64,000 nt of DNA from the NCBI GenBank assembly GCA_019448215.1, contig CP080408.1:558001-622000 (forward strand), written 5' to 3'. Of the stretch, positions 32,215 to 40,778 are shown in pieces; the stretch's first letter is position 1, and each line of letters starts with the position of its first letter. Both the position numbers and the translations under genes were made by a program. A model generated the notes under the pieces. It was given only the letters and a program-made list of their open reading frames with translations. It was not told the DNA's origin and did not search any database. Origin of the DNA: Thalassovita mediterranea. Its GTDB lineage: Bacteria > Pseudomonadota > Alphaproteobacteria > Caulobacterales > Hyphomonadaceae.

Positions 32215-32754
32215 ATGCGCCTCAAAGCCCGCCTCGCCCCAGCCGTTTTGGCCGCCAGTGTCGCTGTCACTGGATGCGTCTCAAACTCACTTGAAGACTT
32301 CTCCAGCGCCGAGCAGACGCTGCGGCTTGAAGACTACTTCTTGGGCGAGACCACCGCCTACGGCATTTTCGAGGACCGCTTCGGCAAGATCAGGCGTCAA
32401 TTCAAGGTCGATATTACCGGCACTGTCGAGGGCAACACGCTAACCCTGGTAGAGGAATTTGACTATAGCGACGGCGAACAGGACACGCGTACCTGGACCA
32501 TCGAAATCCTCGGCGATGGGCGCTATCGCGGCACAGCCAATGATGTGCCGAACACCGCGCAGGGCCAGGCCGTCGGCAATGCCTTCAACTGGACCTACCG
32601 GGTCGACCTCAAGGTCGGCGATGGCACCTGGAATGTCGGCTTTGATGACTGGATGTATCTGCTGCAGGATGGGGTTCTGCTGAACCGCGCCTATGTCACG
32701 CGTTTTGGCTTGCGTATCGGCGAAGTCACCATCGCATTCCGCAAACCAGATTAG
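32215..32754 (+). CDS. DUF3833 family lipoprotein
   Basis: 179-residue protein with a lipoprotein signal (AASVAVTGC) and then the DUF3833 pattern: LEDYFLGETTAYGIFEDRFGKIRRQFKVDITG, EEFDYSDGEQDTRTWTI and WMYLLQDGVLLNRAYVTRFGLRIGEVTIAF. It is probably a lipocalin-like envelope protein of unknown ligand. AAAGGAAATCTGCC is the ribosome site; upstream in-frame codons to 32164 are not needed. The 237 bases before it, back to the ArsR operator, show no further gene. Its stop overlaps that of the next gene, on the opposite strand, by four bases. Confidence 0.82.
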   Translation: MRLKARLAPAVLAASVAVTGCVSNSLEDFSSAEQTLRLEDYFLGETTAYGIFEDRFGKIRRQFKVDITGTVEGNTLTLVEEFDYSDGEQDTRTWTIEILGDGRYRGTANDVPNTAQGQAVGNAFNWTYRVDLKVGDGTWNVGFDDWMYLLQDGVLLNRAYVTRFGLRIGEVTIAFRKPD

Positions 32755-33365
32755 GCGTCCTGCGTCCAGGACGGGGCACCGCTGCCGATCAGGCCGAAGA
32801 AGCGGCGGTCCGTATTTGCAGGCTCAGCCCGGCGGAGCGGCAGGCCCGAAGTGCGGCTGACAGCTTCGCTGGCGCGGGCCACCACGGTCTTGCGGCCATT
32901 CTCATGGTCGCCCGGGTTACGGTCCTCACCGAGAAGCATCATCCGGCCATCCTGCAGTTCCAGCCAGTAGGCCATTACCGTCATGCGCAGGCCGAGCACG
33001 CTGTGGGTCTCACGGCGGCGGCAGATGCCCTTGATGCTGCGATAGTTGATCTCGCCTTCGAAGCCTTCAGTCTTGTGATGGGCGGCGCGGTGGGCTGGCA
33101 GCACCAGCATGACATGGCCGGGGCGCAGCGACAGATGCCACTTATGCTTCAGGCGCATCATATGCTGATGGCCGATGGTCAGCGGCGCGAGGACGAGGCC
33201 GATCGCGCAGGCGATGGTCGCGGCAAGCGCATCGCCCTGAACCAGAAGATAGATCGCACCGGCAAGCGACGCGAGCACAAGCGCCCACATCAGAAGTGCC
33301 ACGAATACAGAGGCGATCCGCGCCCCATACCCATATTCGAAAACGATCCGTTCTGGTTTCGCCAT
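32751..33365 (-). CDS. two-helix membrane protein with PH-like cytoplasmic part
   Basis: 204-residue protein with two transmembrane segments (about residues 17-42 and 48-65), then LKHKWHLSLRPGHVMLVLPAHR...RSIKGICRRRETHSVLGLRMTVMAYWLELQDGRMMLLGEDRN, which has the strand pattern of bacterial PH-like domains. I do not recognise a named family and propose no function. The ATG at 33365 is chosen because MAKPER starts the clean soluble N-terminus; an upstream frame to 33407 exists. It is convergent with the DUF3833 gene. Confidence 0.6.
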   Translation of the reverse strand: MAKPERIVFEYGYGARIASVFVALLMWALVLASLAGAIYLLVQGDALAATIACAIGLVLAPLTIGHQHMMRLKHKWHLSLRPGHVMLVLPAHRAAHHKTEGFEGEINYRSIKGICRRRETHSVLGLRMTVMAYWLELQDGRMMLLGEDRNPGDHENGRKTVVARASEAVSRTSGLPLRRAEPANTDRRFFGLIGSGAPSWTQDA

Positions 33366-33451
33366 GACTTGCCCCATTCTGTCAGCACAAAGAAAAGGCA
33401 TCCGCAATTTCCGTGCCGGAATTCAGAAGGCGTTAAGTCAGTTCAAAGGGG

Positions 33452-35248
33452 CTATTTGGCCTCCGCCGACGCGTTCTGCGCCCGGGCCAGAAGGTCGCCG
33501 CATGGGGCGTCCTGCGCCATGCCGGGCTCGATGAATGGCAGGGCCGCAAGCCCGCCGCTCACGGACGCAAGAATGCCCGCAATCCCGAACTGGGCCACCG
33601 TCCCGGCGCTGAAAGGCTGGATCGACGGGTCACGCAACGTACCGCCAATCGCGACATCGCCGATCAGCGTGCCAAGCGAGGCATCCTTGGCCTCGGACCG
33701 CACACTCAGGCGTAGGGCTTCATTGGAAAGGTTCACATCACCGCGCACGACGACAAGGCTGTCATCGGTATCCACCACGGCCGGTGACAGCGTGCCGACG
33801 CCGTTCTCAAAGTTCGCCACGATCGCGGCGCACCGTGCATCAACATATGTCCGGTCCTCCGGCGCCTCACCCAGCAACGTAATTACCTCACCAAGGTCGA
33901 GCGCCGCCCCTTCGGCCGCCAGCGCCAATATGTCCGCATCCGTCGACCAGATCGAAACCGTGCCATTCATCGTCGCCGCGGCATCGCGGAAACCATTGCC
34001 GTCCGTGGTCACTTCAAACTCACCATCGGCGCCGCCGCGAAGGTATGGCGAGAGTGAGAGGTTATCGAAGGCAACGTTCGACAGCGTGCCGCGTGCATCG
34101 GTGTGGGCAGGCGACTGCGTACCATCGAGCGTCGCATAGCCGCGAAACTCGCCTTGTGCGAAATCGAGATAGATGCGCGGCGCCCGCACCAGCCTGCCCT
34201 CGATCTCGAAGTCGAGGCCAAGCCCCTCAATGTCGAACAGGGAGTCTGTCACCGTTTCGGCCGTATAGCTGACGCTGCCATCGACAGCATCCAGCCTCGC
34301 AAAGTCGATTTCGACATCCGGGATAAGCCGCCCGCTCTGCTCGTAGGCGGTGCGGGCTCGCTGGGCGCGCTCACCCGTCGTCTCGCCTTCACCAACACCA
34401 ATCGGGATGCCGAACACGATGGCGAGGTCATCGGCATCGAGCGCGGCAGAGGTGAGCTCTGCATTCACCAAAGGCACCTCGCCGCCCGGCATCACATTGA
34501 TCTCACCATAAAGGTCGCTATCGCCGATCCGCGTTTCCGGGTCGACGTTCAGCGTCCAGCGCTCCGGCCCGATATCGACGGTGAGACGCATATCGTAAGG
34601 CGGCGTATCCGGCGCGGCGAGCCCGACAAGGTCTGCCACATCAGAGAAGTTCTCGCCGCGCAGCCTCAGCCCGCCATCCAGCTTGCTGAACGCGTCAGAC
34701 GTGCGCCCATCAAAGCTGAGGCGAGAGCCCGCGCCCCGCGCCTCCAGGATGAACGCGCCAGACCGCAGCGACCCGCGCGCCGTCTCGATCTCGACCTCGC
34801 GCGTCTCATCGGGGCGCACCACCTGCATGGTCACAGATGTCAGCGACACCTTGTCGACGATCCGGCGCGCAGATTTCAGCCCCGGCCCATCGCCATCGCT
34901 TTCGCCATTATCCTCGATCCGGACAGAGCCATTCTCGGCCTCGAGATAGGACAGCCAGCTGACAAAGGGCAGAAAGCCAAACAGATTGACCTGCGCCTCG
35001 ATCCGCTCGGCGCTCACCCGGCCGGGCACGACTAGGCCTTCGCCCTCAACCACCAGCACTGCCGGAAACCGCGTATGTGCAGTTTCGACGCGCGATCCGT
35101 CCGGCCCAAACGCGCCCAGCAATGCATTCGCGACAGGCGTACCGAAGCGCGGCTGCGTCAGCGCGAGCAGGAAAAGCAGGAAGGCGAGTAGAGCGATGCC
35201 AATCACCCACCCGGTAATCTTGAAGGATCGTATGAGTCCGGACTTCAT
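33452..35248 (-). CDS. AsmA-like envelope protein
   Basis: 598-residue protein with one N-terminal transmembrane anchor (residues 11-32) and a long beta-rich periplasmic part. Repeated patterns such as VVEGEGLVVPGRVSAERIEAQVNLFGFLPF and, near the end, VDTDDSLVVVRGDVNLSNEALRLSVRSEAKD followed by IGGTLRDPSIQP are typical of AsmA proteins, which are related to bridge-like lipid transfer proteins acting between the membranes. It is acidic throughout. It precedes uvrD divergently with a 114-base gap. Lipid transport is inferred from the family. Confidence 0.83.
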   Translation of the reverse strand: MKSGLIRSFKITGWVIGIALLAFLLFLLALTQPRFGTPVANALLGAFGPDGSRVETAHTRFPAVLVVEGEGLVVPGRVSAERIEAQVNLFGFLPFVSWLSYLEAENGSVRIEDNGESDGDGPGLKSARRIVDKVSLTSVTMQVVRPDETREVEIETARGSLRSGAFILEARGAGSRLSFDGRTSDAFSKLDGGLRLRGENFSDVADLVGLAAPDTPPYDMRLTVDIGPERWTLNVDPETRIGDSDLYGEINVMPGGEVPLVNAELTSAALDADDLAIVFGIPIGVGEGETTGERAQRARTAYEQSGRLIPDVEIDFARLDAVDGSVSYTAETVTDSLFDIEGLGLDFEIEGRLVRAPRIYLDFAQGEFRGYATLDGTQSPAHTDARGTLSNVAFDNLSLSPYLRGGADGEFEVTTDGNGFRDAAATMNGTVSIWSTDADILALAAEGAALDLGEVITLLGEAPEDRTYVDARCAAIVANFENGVGTLSPAVVDTDDSLVVVRGDVNLSNEALRLSVRSEAKDASLGTLIGDVAIGGTLRDPSIQPFSAGTVAQFGIAGILASVSGGLAALPFIEPGMAQDAPCGDLLARAQNASAEAK

Positions 35249-35362
35249 GAGCCCCTAACGCGCCGCGCAGGCACGGGTTCGCAGACAGCCTGCCGATTTC
35301 GCTCGGATGTCGCTCAGCAAAGGGCACAGTCGGCCCCTGCCATTGGGGCCAATCCCTGCTAT

Positions 35363-37705
35363 ATGTTCTCCATGAGTTCCAGCCCGAATCGCCGCCCATC
35401 TATCTCGGAAATGGCCGCCGCCCGCGCGCCCGTGCCGGACACGAACGCCAATTATCTCGATGGCCTGAACCCCGAACAGCGCGATGCGGTCGAAACGACA
35501 GAGGGCCCGCTCCTCGTGCTCGCAGGCGCCGGCACCGGCAAGACGCGCGTGCTGACAACCCGCCTGGCGCATATCATCGCCTCCAAACTTGCCTGGCCCA
35601 GCCAGACGCTGACAGTGACCTTCACTAACAAGGCCGCCCGCGAGATGCGTGAGCGCGCGCTGAAGCTGATCGGCGATGCAGGCGAAGGCCTTCGCTGGCT
35701 CGGCACGTTCCACTCGATCAGCGCGCAGATCCTCCGCCGCCACGCAGAGCTTGCCGGTCTCAAATCGAGCTTCACCATTCTCGATATAGACGACGTCATC
35801 CGCCTCTGCAAACAGGTGATCGAGGCCGAGAATATCGACACAAAGCGGTGGACCCCGCGCCACCTCTCCAGCTTAATCGATAGCTGGAAGAACCGCGCGC
35901 TCACCCCGGCCAAGGTTCCTAAGGACGAAGCCTGGCAGTTTGCCGACGGCAAGGCGATCCAGCTTTATGAGACCTATCAGAACCGGCTCAAAGTCCTGAA
36001 CGCCTGCGATTTCGGCGACCTGCTGATCCACAACATCACCATCTTCCAGGAAAATCCGGACCTGCTGGCGGACTATCACCAGCGCTTCAAATACATCCTG
36101 GTGGACGAGTATCAGGACACGAACGTCGCCCAGTATCTCTGGCTTCGCCTGCTTGCGCGCGGCTCGAACAATATCTGCTGCGTCGGCGATGACGACCAGT
36201 CCATCTATGGCTGGCGCGGCGCTGAGGTGGATAACATCCTGCGCTTCGAGAAGGACTTCCCGGGCGCCAAGGTCATCCGGCTGGAGCGTAATTACCGCTC
36301 CACGAAGCATATCCTTGCCGCCGCCTCTTCCGTTATCGACTTCAACAAGGGCCGCCTCGGCAAGACGCTCTATGTAGGTGACGGTGAACAGGGCAATCCG
36401 GACGCAGAAAAGGTCCAGGTGCGCGGCCTCTGGGACGGCGAGGCCGAAGCCCGCCTCATCTGCGACGACATCGAAAGCTACATCAACAAGGGCGGCCAGT
36501 ATGAAGACTGCGCCATCCTCGTTCGTGCCTCATGGCAGATGCGGCTCTTCGAAGAACGCCTCATCATGCTGGGCATTCCCTACCGCGTGATCGGTGGCCC
36601 GCGCTTCTTCGAGCGCGCCGAGATCCGTGACGCCCTCGCCTATCTCCGCCTCGTGCGCAGCCCCGATGACGACCTCGCCTTTGAGCGTGTCGTGAACCAG
36701 CCAAAGCGCGGCGTCGGTGCGACCACGATCCAGAAGCTGCAGACCTTTGCCCGCGCGGATGGCCGCTCGCTTTTCACCCTCGTGCCGATGGTGCTGCAGA
36801 CCGATGAGGTCAAAGGCCCCGCCAAGCGCGGCCTCACCACCTTCATCGACCAGATCAATCTCTGGCGCGACCGCCTCAATAACGGCATGCCGCATCATGA
36901 ACTCGCGCAGGTCATTCTGGACGAGAGTGGCTATACCGACATGCTGCAGAAGGACCGCTCCCCGCAGTCGCAGACACGCCTCGATAACCTCAAGGAACTG
37001 ATCCACGCCCTCGGCCAGTTCGACAGCCTCGCCGGCTTCCTCGAGCATGTCGAACTCGTCATGGATGTTGGTGGGCAATCTTCAGGCAATGAAGTGCAGA
37101 TCCTCACCCTCCACGCCGCCAAGGGGCTTGAATGGCCAATGGTCTTCCTGCCTGGCTGGGAAGAGGAAGTGTTCCCGTCCCGGCGCTCGCTGGACGAGTC
37201 CGGCATGAAGGGCCTCGAGGAAGAACGCCGCCTTGCCTATGTCGGCATCACCCGGGCCCGCGAAAAATGCGCGATCAGCTTTGTCGCCAACCGCATGATC
37301 TTCGGGCGCTGGCAGTCCGTCCTGCCATCGCGCTTTGTCGATGAATTGCCACACGACAATGTCGAGGCGAGCAGCGAAACCGGCTATTCCACCATGCCCG
37401 GCGCCGATCAGGGCTTCCAGGGCACGATTGAGGATCTGGGAGAGCGCTCCAACTACACCTCCCCGGGCTGGCGCCGCCTCAAGGAGAATGCCGGCAAAGG
37501 CTCAAAGACCGGCCCCGTCATCGACGGCAAGGCCGAACTGATTGCGACCTCGTCAGGGAAATCCGGCTTCAAGATCGGCCAGCGCGTCCACCACGAAAAA
37601 TTCGGCTATGGACAAGTCCTCGCTGCCGATGGCACCAAGCTACAGGTCAACTTCAAGAATGTCGGCCTGAAGAAGGTGATTTCGACTTTTGTGACGGGGG
37701 TTTAG
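35363..37705 (+). CDS. uvrD: UvrD/PcrA-type 3'-5' DNA helicase
   Basis: 780-residue superfamily 1A helicase for nucleotide excision and mismatch repair. Motifs in order: Q motif LNPEQRDAVE, Walker A AGAGTGKT, FTNKAAREM, Walker B DEYQDTN, GDDDQSIYGWRGA, LERNYRS, LTLHAAKGLEW and VGITRARE. The C-terminal tail has a Tudor-like RVHHEKFGYGQVLAADGTKLQVNF, as in PcrA/UvrD. An alternative ATG lies at 35372. The gene is monocistronic between the AsmA-like gene and a structured intergenic stretch. Confidence 0.94.
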   Translation: MFSMSSSPNRRPSISEMAAARAPVPDTNANYLDGLNPEQRDAVETTEGPLLVLAGAGTGKTRVLTTRLAHIIASKLAWPSQTLTVTFTNKAAREMRERALKLIGDAGEGLRWLGTFHSISAQILRRHAELAGLKSSFTILDIDDVIRLCKQVIEAENIDTKRWTPRHLSSLIDSWKNRALTPAKVPKDEAWQFADGKAIQLYETYQNRLKVLNACDFGDLLIHNITIFQENPDLLADYHQRFKYILVDEYQDTNVAQYLWLRLLARGSNNICCVGDDDQSIYGWRGAEVDNILRFEKDFPGAKVIRLERNYRSTKHILAAASSVIDFNKGRLGKTLYVGDGEQGNPDAEKVQVRGLWDGEAEARLICDDIESYINKGGQYEDCAILVRASWQMRLFEERLIMLGIPYRVIGGPRFFERAEIRDALAYLRLVRSPDDDLAFERVVNQPKRGVGATTIQKLQTFARADGRSLFTLVPMVLQTDEVKGPAKRGLTTFIDQINLWRDRLNNGMPHHELAQVILDESGYTDMLQKDRSPQSQTRLDNLKELIHALGQFDSLAGFLEHVELVMDVGGQSSGNEVQILTLHAAKGLEWPMVFLPGWEEEVFPSRRSLDESGMKGLEEERRLAYVGITRAREKCAISFVANRMIFGRWQSVLPSRFVDELPHDNVEASSETGYSTMPGADQGFQGTIEDLGERSNYTSPGWRRLKENAGKGSKTGPVIDGKAELIATSSGKSGFKIGQRVHHEKFGYGQVLAADGTKLQVNFKNVGLKKVISTFVTGV

Positions 37706-37724
37706 GGCAAATCGTCGAGTTCAG

Positions 37725-37841
37725 CCGTCACCCTCGACGGCGCAGCCCTCTGAGGGTCCAGCTCCTGCCGTCACCCTGCGCGCCTGCTTCACCATCCGGA
37801 GATGGACACCCAGATGGGCTAACGCCCATCGAGCGTGACGG
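37725..37841. repeat. imperfect inverted repeat with internal hairpin
   Basis: CCGTCACCCTCGA (37725-37737) and TCGAGCGTGACGG (37829-37841) are inverted with one mismatch. Inside, GATGGGC and GCCCATC (37813-37830) form a 7-bp hairpin around TAAC. It lies between the convergent uvrD and NTF2-like genes and could be a terminator region or a dispersed repeat. No gene is seen here. Confidence 0.45.
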
Positions 37842-37905
37842 CCCCTAAAGTTATGGTATCTTGCAAAAGACGCGGCTGCCCGCGACCTAGCGAACTTGGT
37901 CCGCC

Positions 37906-38412
37906 CTACTCCCACCCATCCGCAAATGGACAGGCGTCCAGCCGAGGCGCATCCTCATCGAGGTCAGAATTGAAGATCTGAACGTCGACCAGCCATTTGC
38001 CATCATTTTGAAGCTTGAGCGTCTCAAGGAACTTGCCGGGGTTCACCGTGTAGGTGCCGTCTTCCTTGAGCTGAAACAAGCAGAACTGGCCACGCATGTA
38101 AGCCGTGTCGCCGCTGCCGCCGATATGGTCGAGCCGTGATGCCAGGCGCAAGCCGGGACGGTGGTCTGCTTTCCAGGCCATAATCGCTTCCCGGCCGTTC
38201 ACGGCAGGCCCGTTGGGCGGCATGATGATCGCATCAGCCGTAAAAACGGAAGCGAACCGTTCAAGTTCTGTCTGATTGTACGCGGCGACGATCCCGCCTG
38301 ACGCTGCTTGCAATTGAACGCGGTCGCGCTCGTCGATCTCTGGCGGGAGGCTTTGGCAAGCAGCAATACCTGCAAAGGCTCCCATAATCAGTGATAGAAG
38401 AAAATGTTTCAT
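37906..38412 (-). CDS. NTF2-like (SnoaL/DUF4440) lipoprotein, copy A
   Basis: 168-residue lipoprotein with the signal MKHFLLSLIMGAFAGIAAC (lipobox IAAC, Cys19). The mature part has an NTF2-like pattern: GGIVAAYNQTELERFASVFTADAIIMPPNGPAVNGREAI, then VRG-like strands and WLVDVQIFNSD. It closely resembles the gene at 38713-39216, including the C-terminal DACPFADGWE. Frame extension to 38496 is not needed. Members of this fold bind small ligands or act as isomerases; no catalytic residues can be assigned. Confidence 0.78.
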   Translation of the reverse strand: MKHFLLSLIMGAFAGIAACQSLPPEIDERDRVQLQAASGGIVAAYNQTELERFASVFTADAIIMPPNGPAVNGREAIMAWKADHRPGLRLASRLDHIGGSGDTAYMRGQFCLFQLKEDGTYTVNPGKFLETLKLQNDGKWLVDVQIFNSDLDEDAPRLDACPFADGWE

Positions 38413-38712
38413 TATTTGCACGTCCCCATTCTGGCGTCTCGCGTACATCCTCCACACGCAATGTCCGCGCCAGCGGGAAACCTCTATCACATTCACTATA
38501 AAACGTCAGCAATGACAGGACAAAATGGCTCGTCAAACCTGTAATGAAGACAGGCAATCAGCGCCTATCCTGTAGCACTTGCGACAGAATACAGGCTTCA
38601 GAATTTTACTAACTTTGGCGTGAAAAATCGCCTGAACACGGAAATTTCCCAGTAGGAATTGGCTGGTCCATTTCCTGAAATGGGTCAGTTTCGAATCAGG
38701 GAGCGTTGCCGC
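38413..38712. other. 300-base gap between the two NTF2-like genes
   Basis: No gene is seen. It contains GGAAATTTCC (38640-38649), a perfect short palindrome, and CCATTTC/GAAATGG around CT (38668-38683). These could be operators or a weak stem after the upstream copy. Base composition is more AT-rich than in the flanking genes. Confidence 0.5.
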
Positions 38713-39216
38713 TTACTCCCAGCTCTCGGCAAAGGGGCACGCATCAAGCAACTCCGACCCAGCCGGCGCATTGCTATTGAAGATGTCGACATCTAGTAGC
38801 CAATCGCCGTTCTCCTGAAGCTTGCGCACTTCAAGGAACTTACCGGCGTCCACGCCATACGAGCCGTCAGCTTGCGGTATGAAGAGGCATGAGCGTCCGC
38901 GGACGTAGGCCGTGTCGCCGCTACCGCTGATATTCTCAATATCGAGTACGATGCGGAAGCCCGTTTCATTCTCGGCCTCCCAGGCCGCGATGGCTTCGCG
39001 ACCAACCACCGCCGGGTCATTTGGCGGCATCAGGATCGCGTCTTCGGTGAACAGTTCCGCCAGCGCTTCCCAATCATTCGCATTGTAGGCCTCTACCCAT
39101 GCGGCAGACGCCGCTTCGATTTCGGCGTGCTCGATCGTAGAAATTTCAGGCGGCAGGGTCTGGCAGCCAGAAAGGAAAACCGCTGCCAGCAAGGCTGCCG
39201 CTGAGATCGACTTCAT
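38713..39216 (-). CDS. NTF2-like (SnoaL/DUF4440) lipoprotein, copy B
   Basis: 167-residue paralogue of the gene at 37906-38412, read in the same direction. The lipoprotein signal is MKSISAAALLAAVFLSGC (Cys18), followed by QTLPPEI, which matches QSLPPEI of copy A. The core AAWVEAYNANDWEALAELFTEDAILMPPNDPAVVGREAIAAWEAE and the end LLDACPFAESWE align closely. Tandem duplication is clear; a 300-base gap separates the pair, so each may have its own promoter. Function unknown. Confidence 0.78.
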   Translation of the reverse strand: MKSISAAALLAAVFLSGCQTLPPEISTIEHAEIEAASAAWVEAYNANDWEALAELFTEDAILMPPNDPAVVGREAIAAWEAENETGFRIVLDIENISGSGDTAYVRGRSCLFIPQADGSYGVDAGKFLEVRKLQENGDWLLDVDIFNSNAPAGSELLDACPFAESWE

Positions 39217-39306
39217 TACGATACCCCCAAGAGCTTCTGGGCGAAATTGGCCCGTATTCTCACTCCATAGCAAGATGTGCGCCGCAGGCGTCTTCCAGCG
39301 CCAGGC

Positions 39307-40566
39307 CTAATTGATTTCCTGCGCGATCTTCCGCCCGAACACACGCCACGAAATGATGGCCAGCGTGAACAGCCCGCCCGACATGCACATGGCGAGGATC
39401 GCGTTCCCCGCCCAGCCTGCATAGTCATAGACAGCCGTGCCTGCAGAGCTCGAAATGCCGCCGCCAATGAACATCATCACAATATAGATGGTCATGAGAC
39501 GGGTGCGGATATTTTTCTCGAGAGAGAGGAATGTCATCCGGTTACAGATATCGACCAGCGGGCCCAGAAGCGTCATCAGCACGACGGGAATGATGAGCAG
39601 CCAGAGATTGTAGCCAAGCGGCCAGAGCAGGCAGACGGCGACGAAATTGACGGCCGCCGCGACGATCCGTGCCTTGTAGGGCCCCACCCGGTCGGCCCAT
39701 CGCCCGAGCGCCGGCGTCGTGAACAGGTTGAAGCCCGCAAAGGCCGCGAGATAACCCACCACATCGACGCCATAGCCCATGTCCGGCAGGTGCAGGCCAA
39801 GGCCCATCCAGACTGACAGGAAGACGCCAAAGCCAAGCCCCTGCATGGCGCCGGAGATGATGATCTCCGGATAGCGCTTCACCAGCGCAAACATGGAGAA
39901 GAGAAGGCTGAGATAGCTCTGCTTTGGCGCGTCATCGCTGCCCGCCTCGCGCTCATCCATGATGAAGGGAAGCAGGATCGAGACGATCAGCATGAAGCTG
40001 GACGCGATATAATAGACAGTGCGCCAGCCAAAGGTTTCAGCCACAATGCCCGCCCCGGCCCGCGCAACGAGAATGCCGCCAATGACGCCGGTCGTCAGCA
40101 TCGCCGTCACCGCGCCAAGCTGAGCCGGATCGACCCGTTTTGAGGCATAGGCCGGCAGCAGGTACGGCGCGATGGTGAAGAAGCCGAGAATGGTCGAGGC
40201 GAGCGTGAACAGCCGGAAATCGGTCGCGAAGGCCATGCCCGTGATCGACAGGAATTGCCCGGCCACCGTGATGGTCACGAGCTTGCGGTTAGAGACCCGG
40301 TCACCAAGCGGCAGAAGCAGAAACACGCCCAGCGCCAGGGCGAGCTGGTTGGCGCCCGGCACAATGCCGATCACCGCGTCTCTCACCTCAAAGCCGCGCG
40401 CGACCTCTGAAATGATCGGGTGAATGTAATAGGCATTGGCTGTCACCACCGCCGAAGCCAGCGTCAGGAGAAGCAGCTCTGTTGAGGAGAGACGACGCTC
40501 AGCCGGGGCGGCTGCGTCTGGTGTCTCGGGCGTCTGCCCGGACGAAGGAGGAGGTGAAGCACCCAT
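39307..40566 (-). CDS. MFS transporter
   Basis: 419-residue major facilitator with about twelve membrane segments. The N-terminus is a Pro/Ala-rich tail, then TLASAVVTANAYYIHPIISEVARGF starts helix 1. LPLGDRVSNRKLVTIT is the loop 2-3 motif, and GRWADRVGPYKARIV its counterpart in the second half. The pattern resembles drug or sugar efflux proteins of the YdhP/AraJ type. The start at 40566 is chosen over 40587. A perfect 11-bp inverted repeat lies just upstream at 40604-40646. The substrate is unknown. Confidence 0.87.
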   Translation of the reverse strand: MGASPPPSSGQTPETPDAAAPAERRLSSTELLLLTLASAVVTANAYYIHPIISEVARGFEVRDAVIGIVPGANQLALALGVFLLLPLGDRVSNRKLVTITVAGQFLSITGMAFATDFRLFTLASTILGFFTIAPYLLPAYASKRVDPAQLGAVTAMLTTGVIGGILVARAGAGIVAETFGWRTVYYIASSFMLIVSILLPFIMDEREAGSDDAPKQSYLSLLFSMFALVKRYPEIIISGAMQGLGFGVFLSVWMGLGLHLPDMGYGVDVVGYLAAFAGFNLFTTPALGRWADRVGPYKARIVAAAVNFVAVCLLWPLGYNLWLLIIPVVLMTLLGPLVDICNRMTFLSLEKNIRTRLMTIYIVMMFIGGGISSSAGTAVYDYAGWAGNAILAMCMSGGLFTLAIISWRVFGRKIAQEIN

Positions 40567-40603
40567 GCCGGGCGAGAGGTATAGCAAGTCTCTGGCGAAG
40601 CAA

Positions 40604-40646
40604 AGGTGACGCCCACGTCAGCTATCGCTGCGTTAGGGCGTCACCT
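40604..40646 (-). promoter_or_regulatory. 11-bp inverted repeat upstream of MFS gene
   Basis: AGGTGACGCCC (40604-40614) and GGGCGTCACCT (40636-40646) are perfect inverted copies around a 21-base loop that contains AGC/GCT. On the minus strand it lies 38-80 bases before the MFS start and 133 bases after the acyltransferase stop. It could be a leader hairpin, an operator or a weak terminator; no T tract follows. Confidence 0.5.
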
Positions 40647-40778
40647 CATATTTCCACAGAAACTGTTCGCGGTCGCTTCAGAATACCTTCCAGAAACACC
40701 GCCAGTACACCGTCACTGCACCATGGGTTTTGCAGGATGGAGACCCCACGATCCGACGGTATGGCGCGGCGGTTTCCC

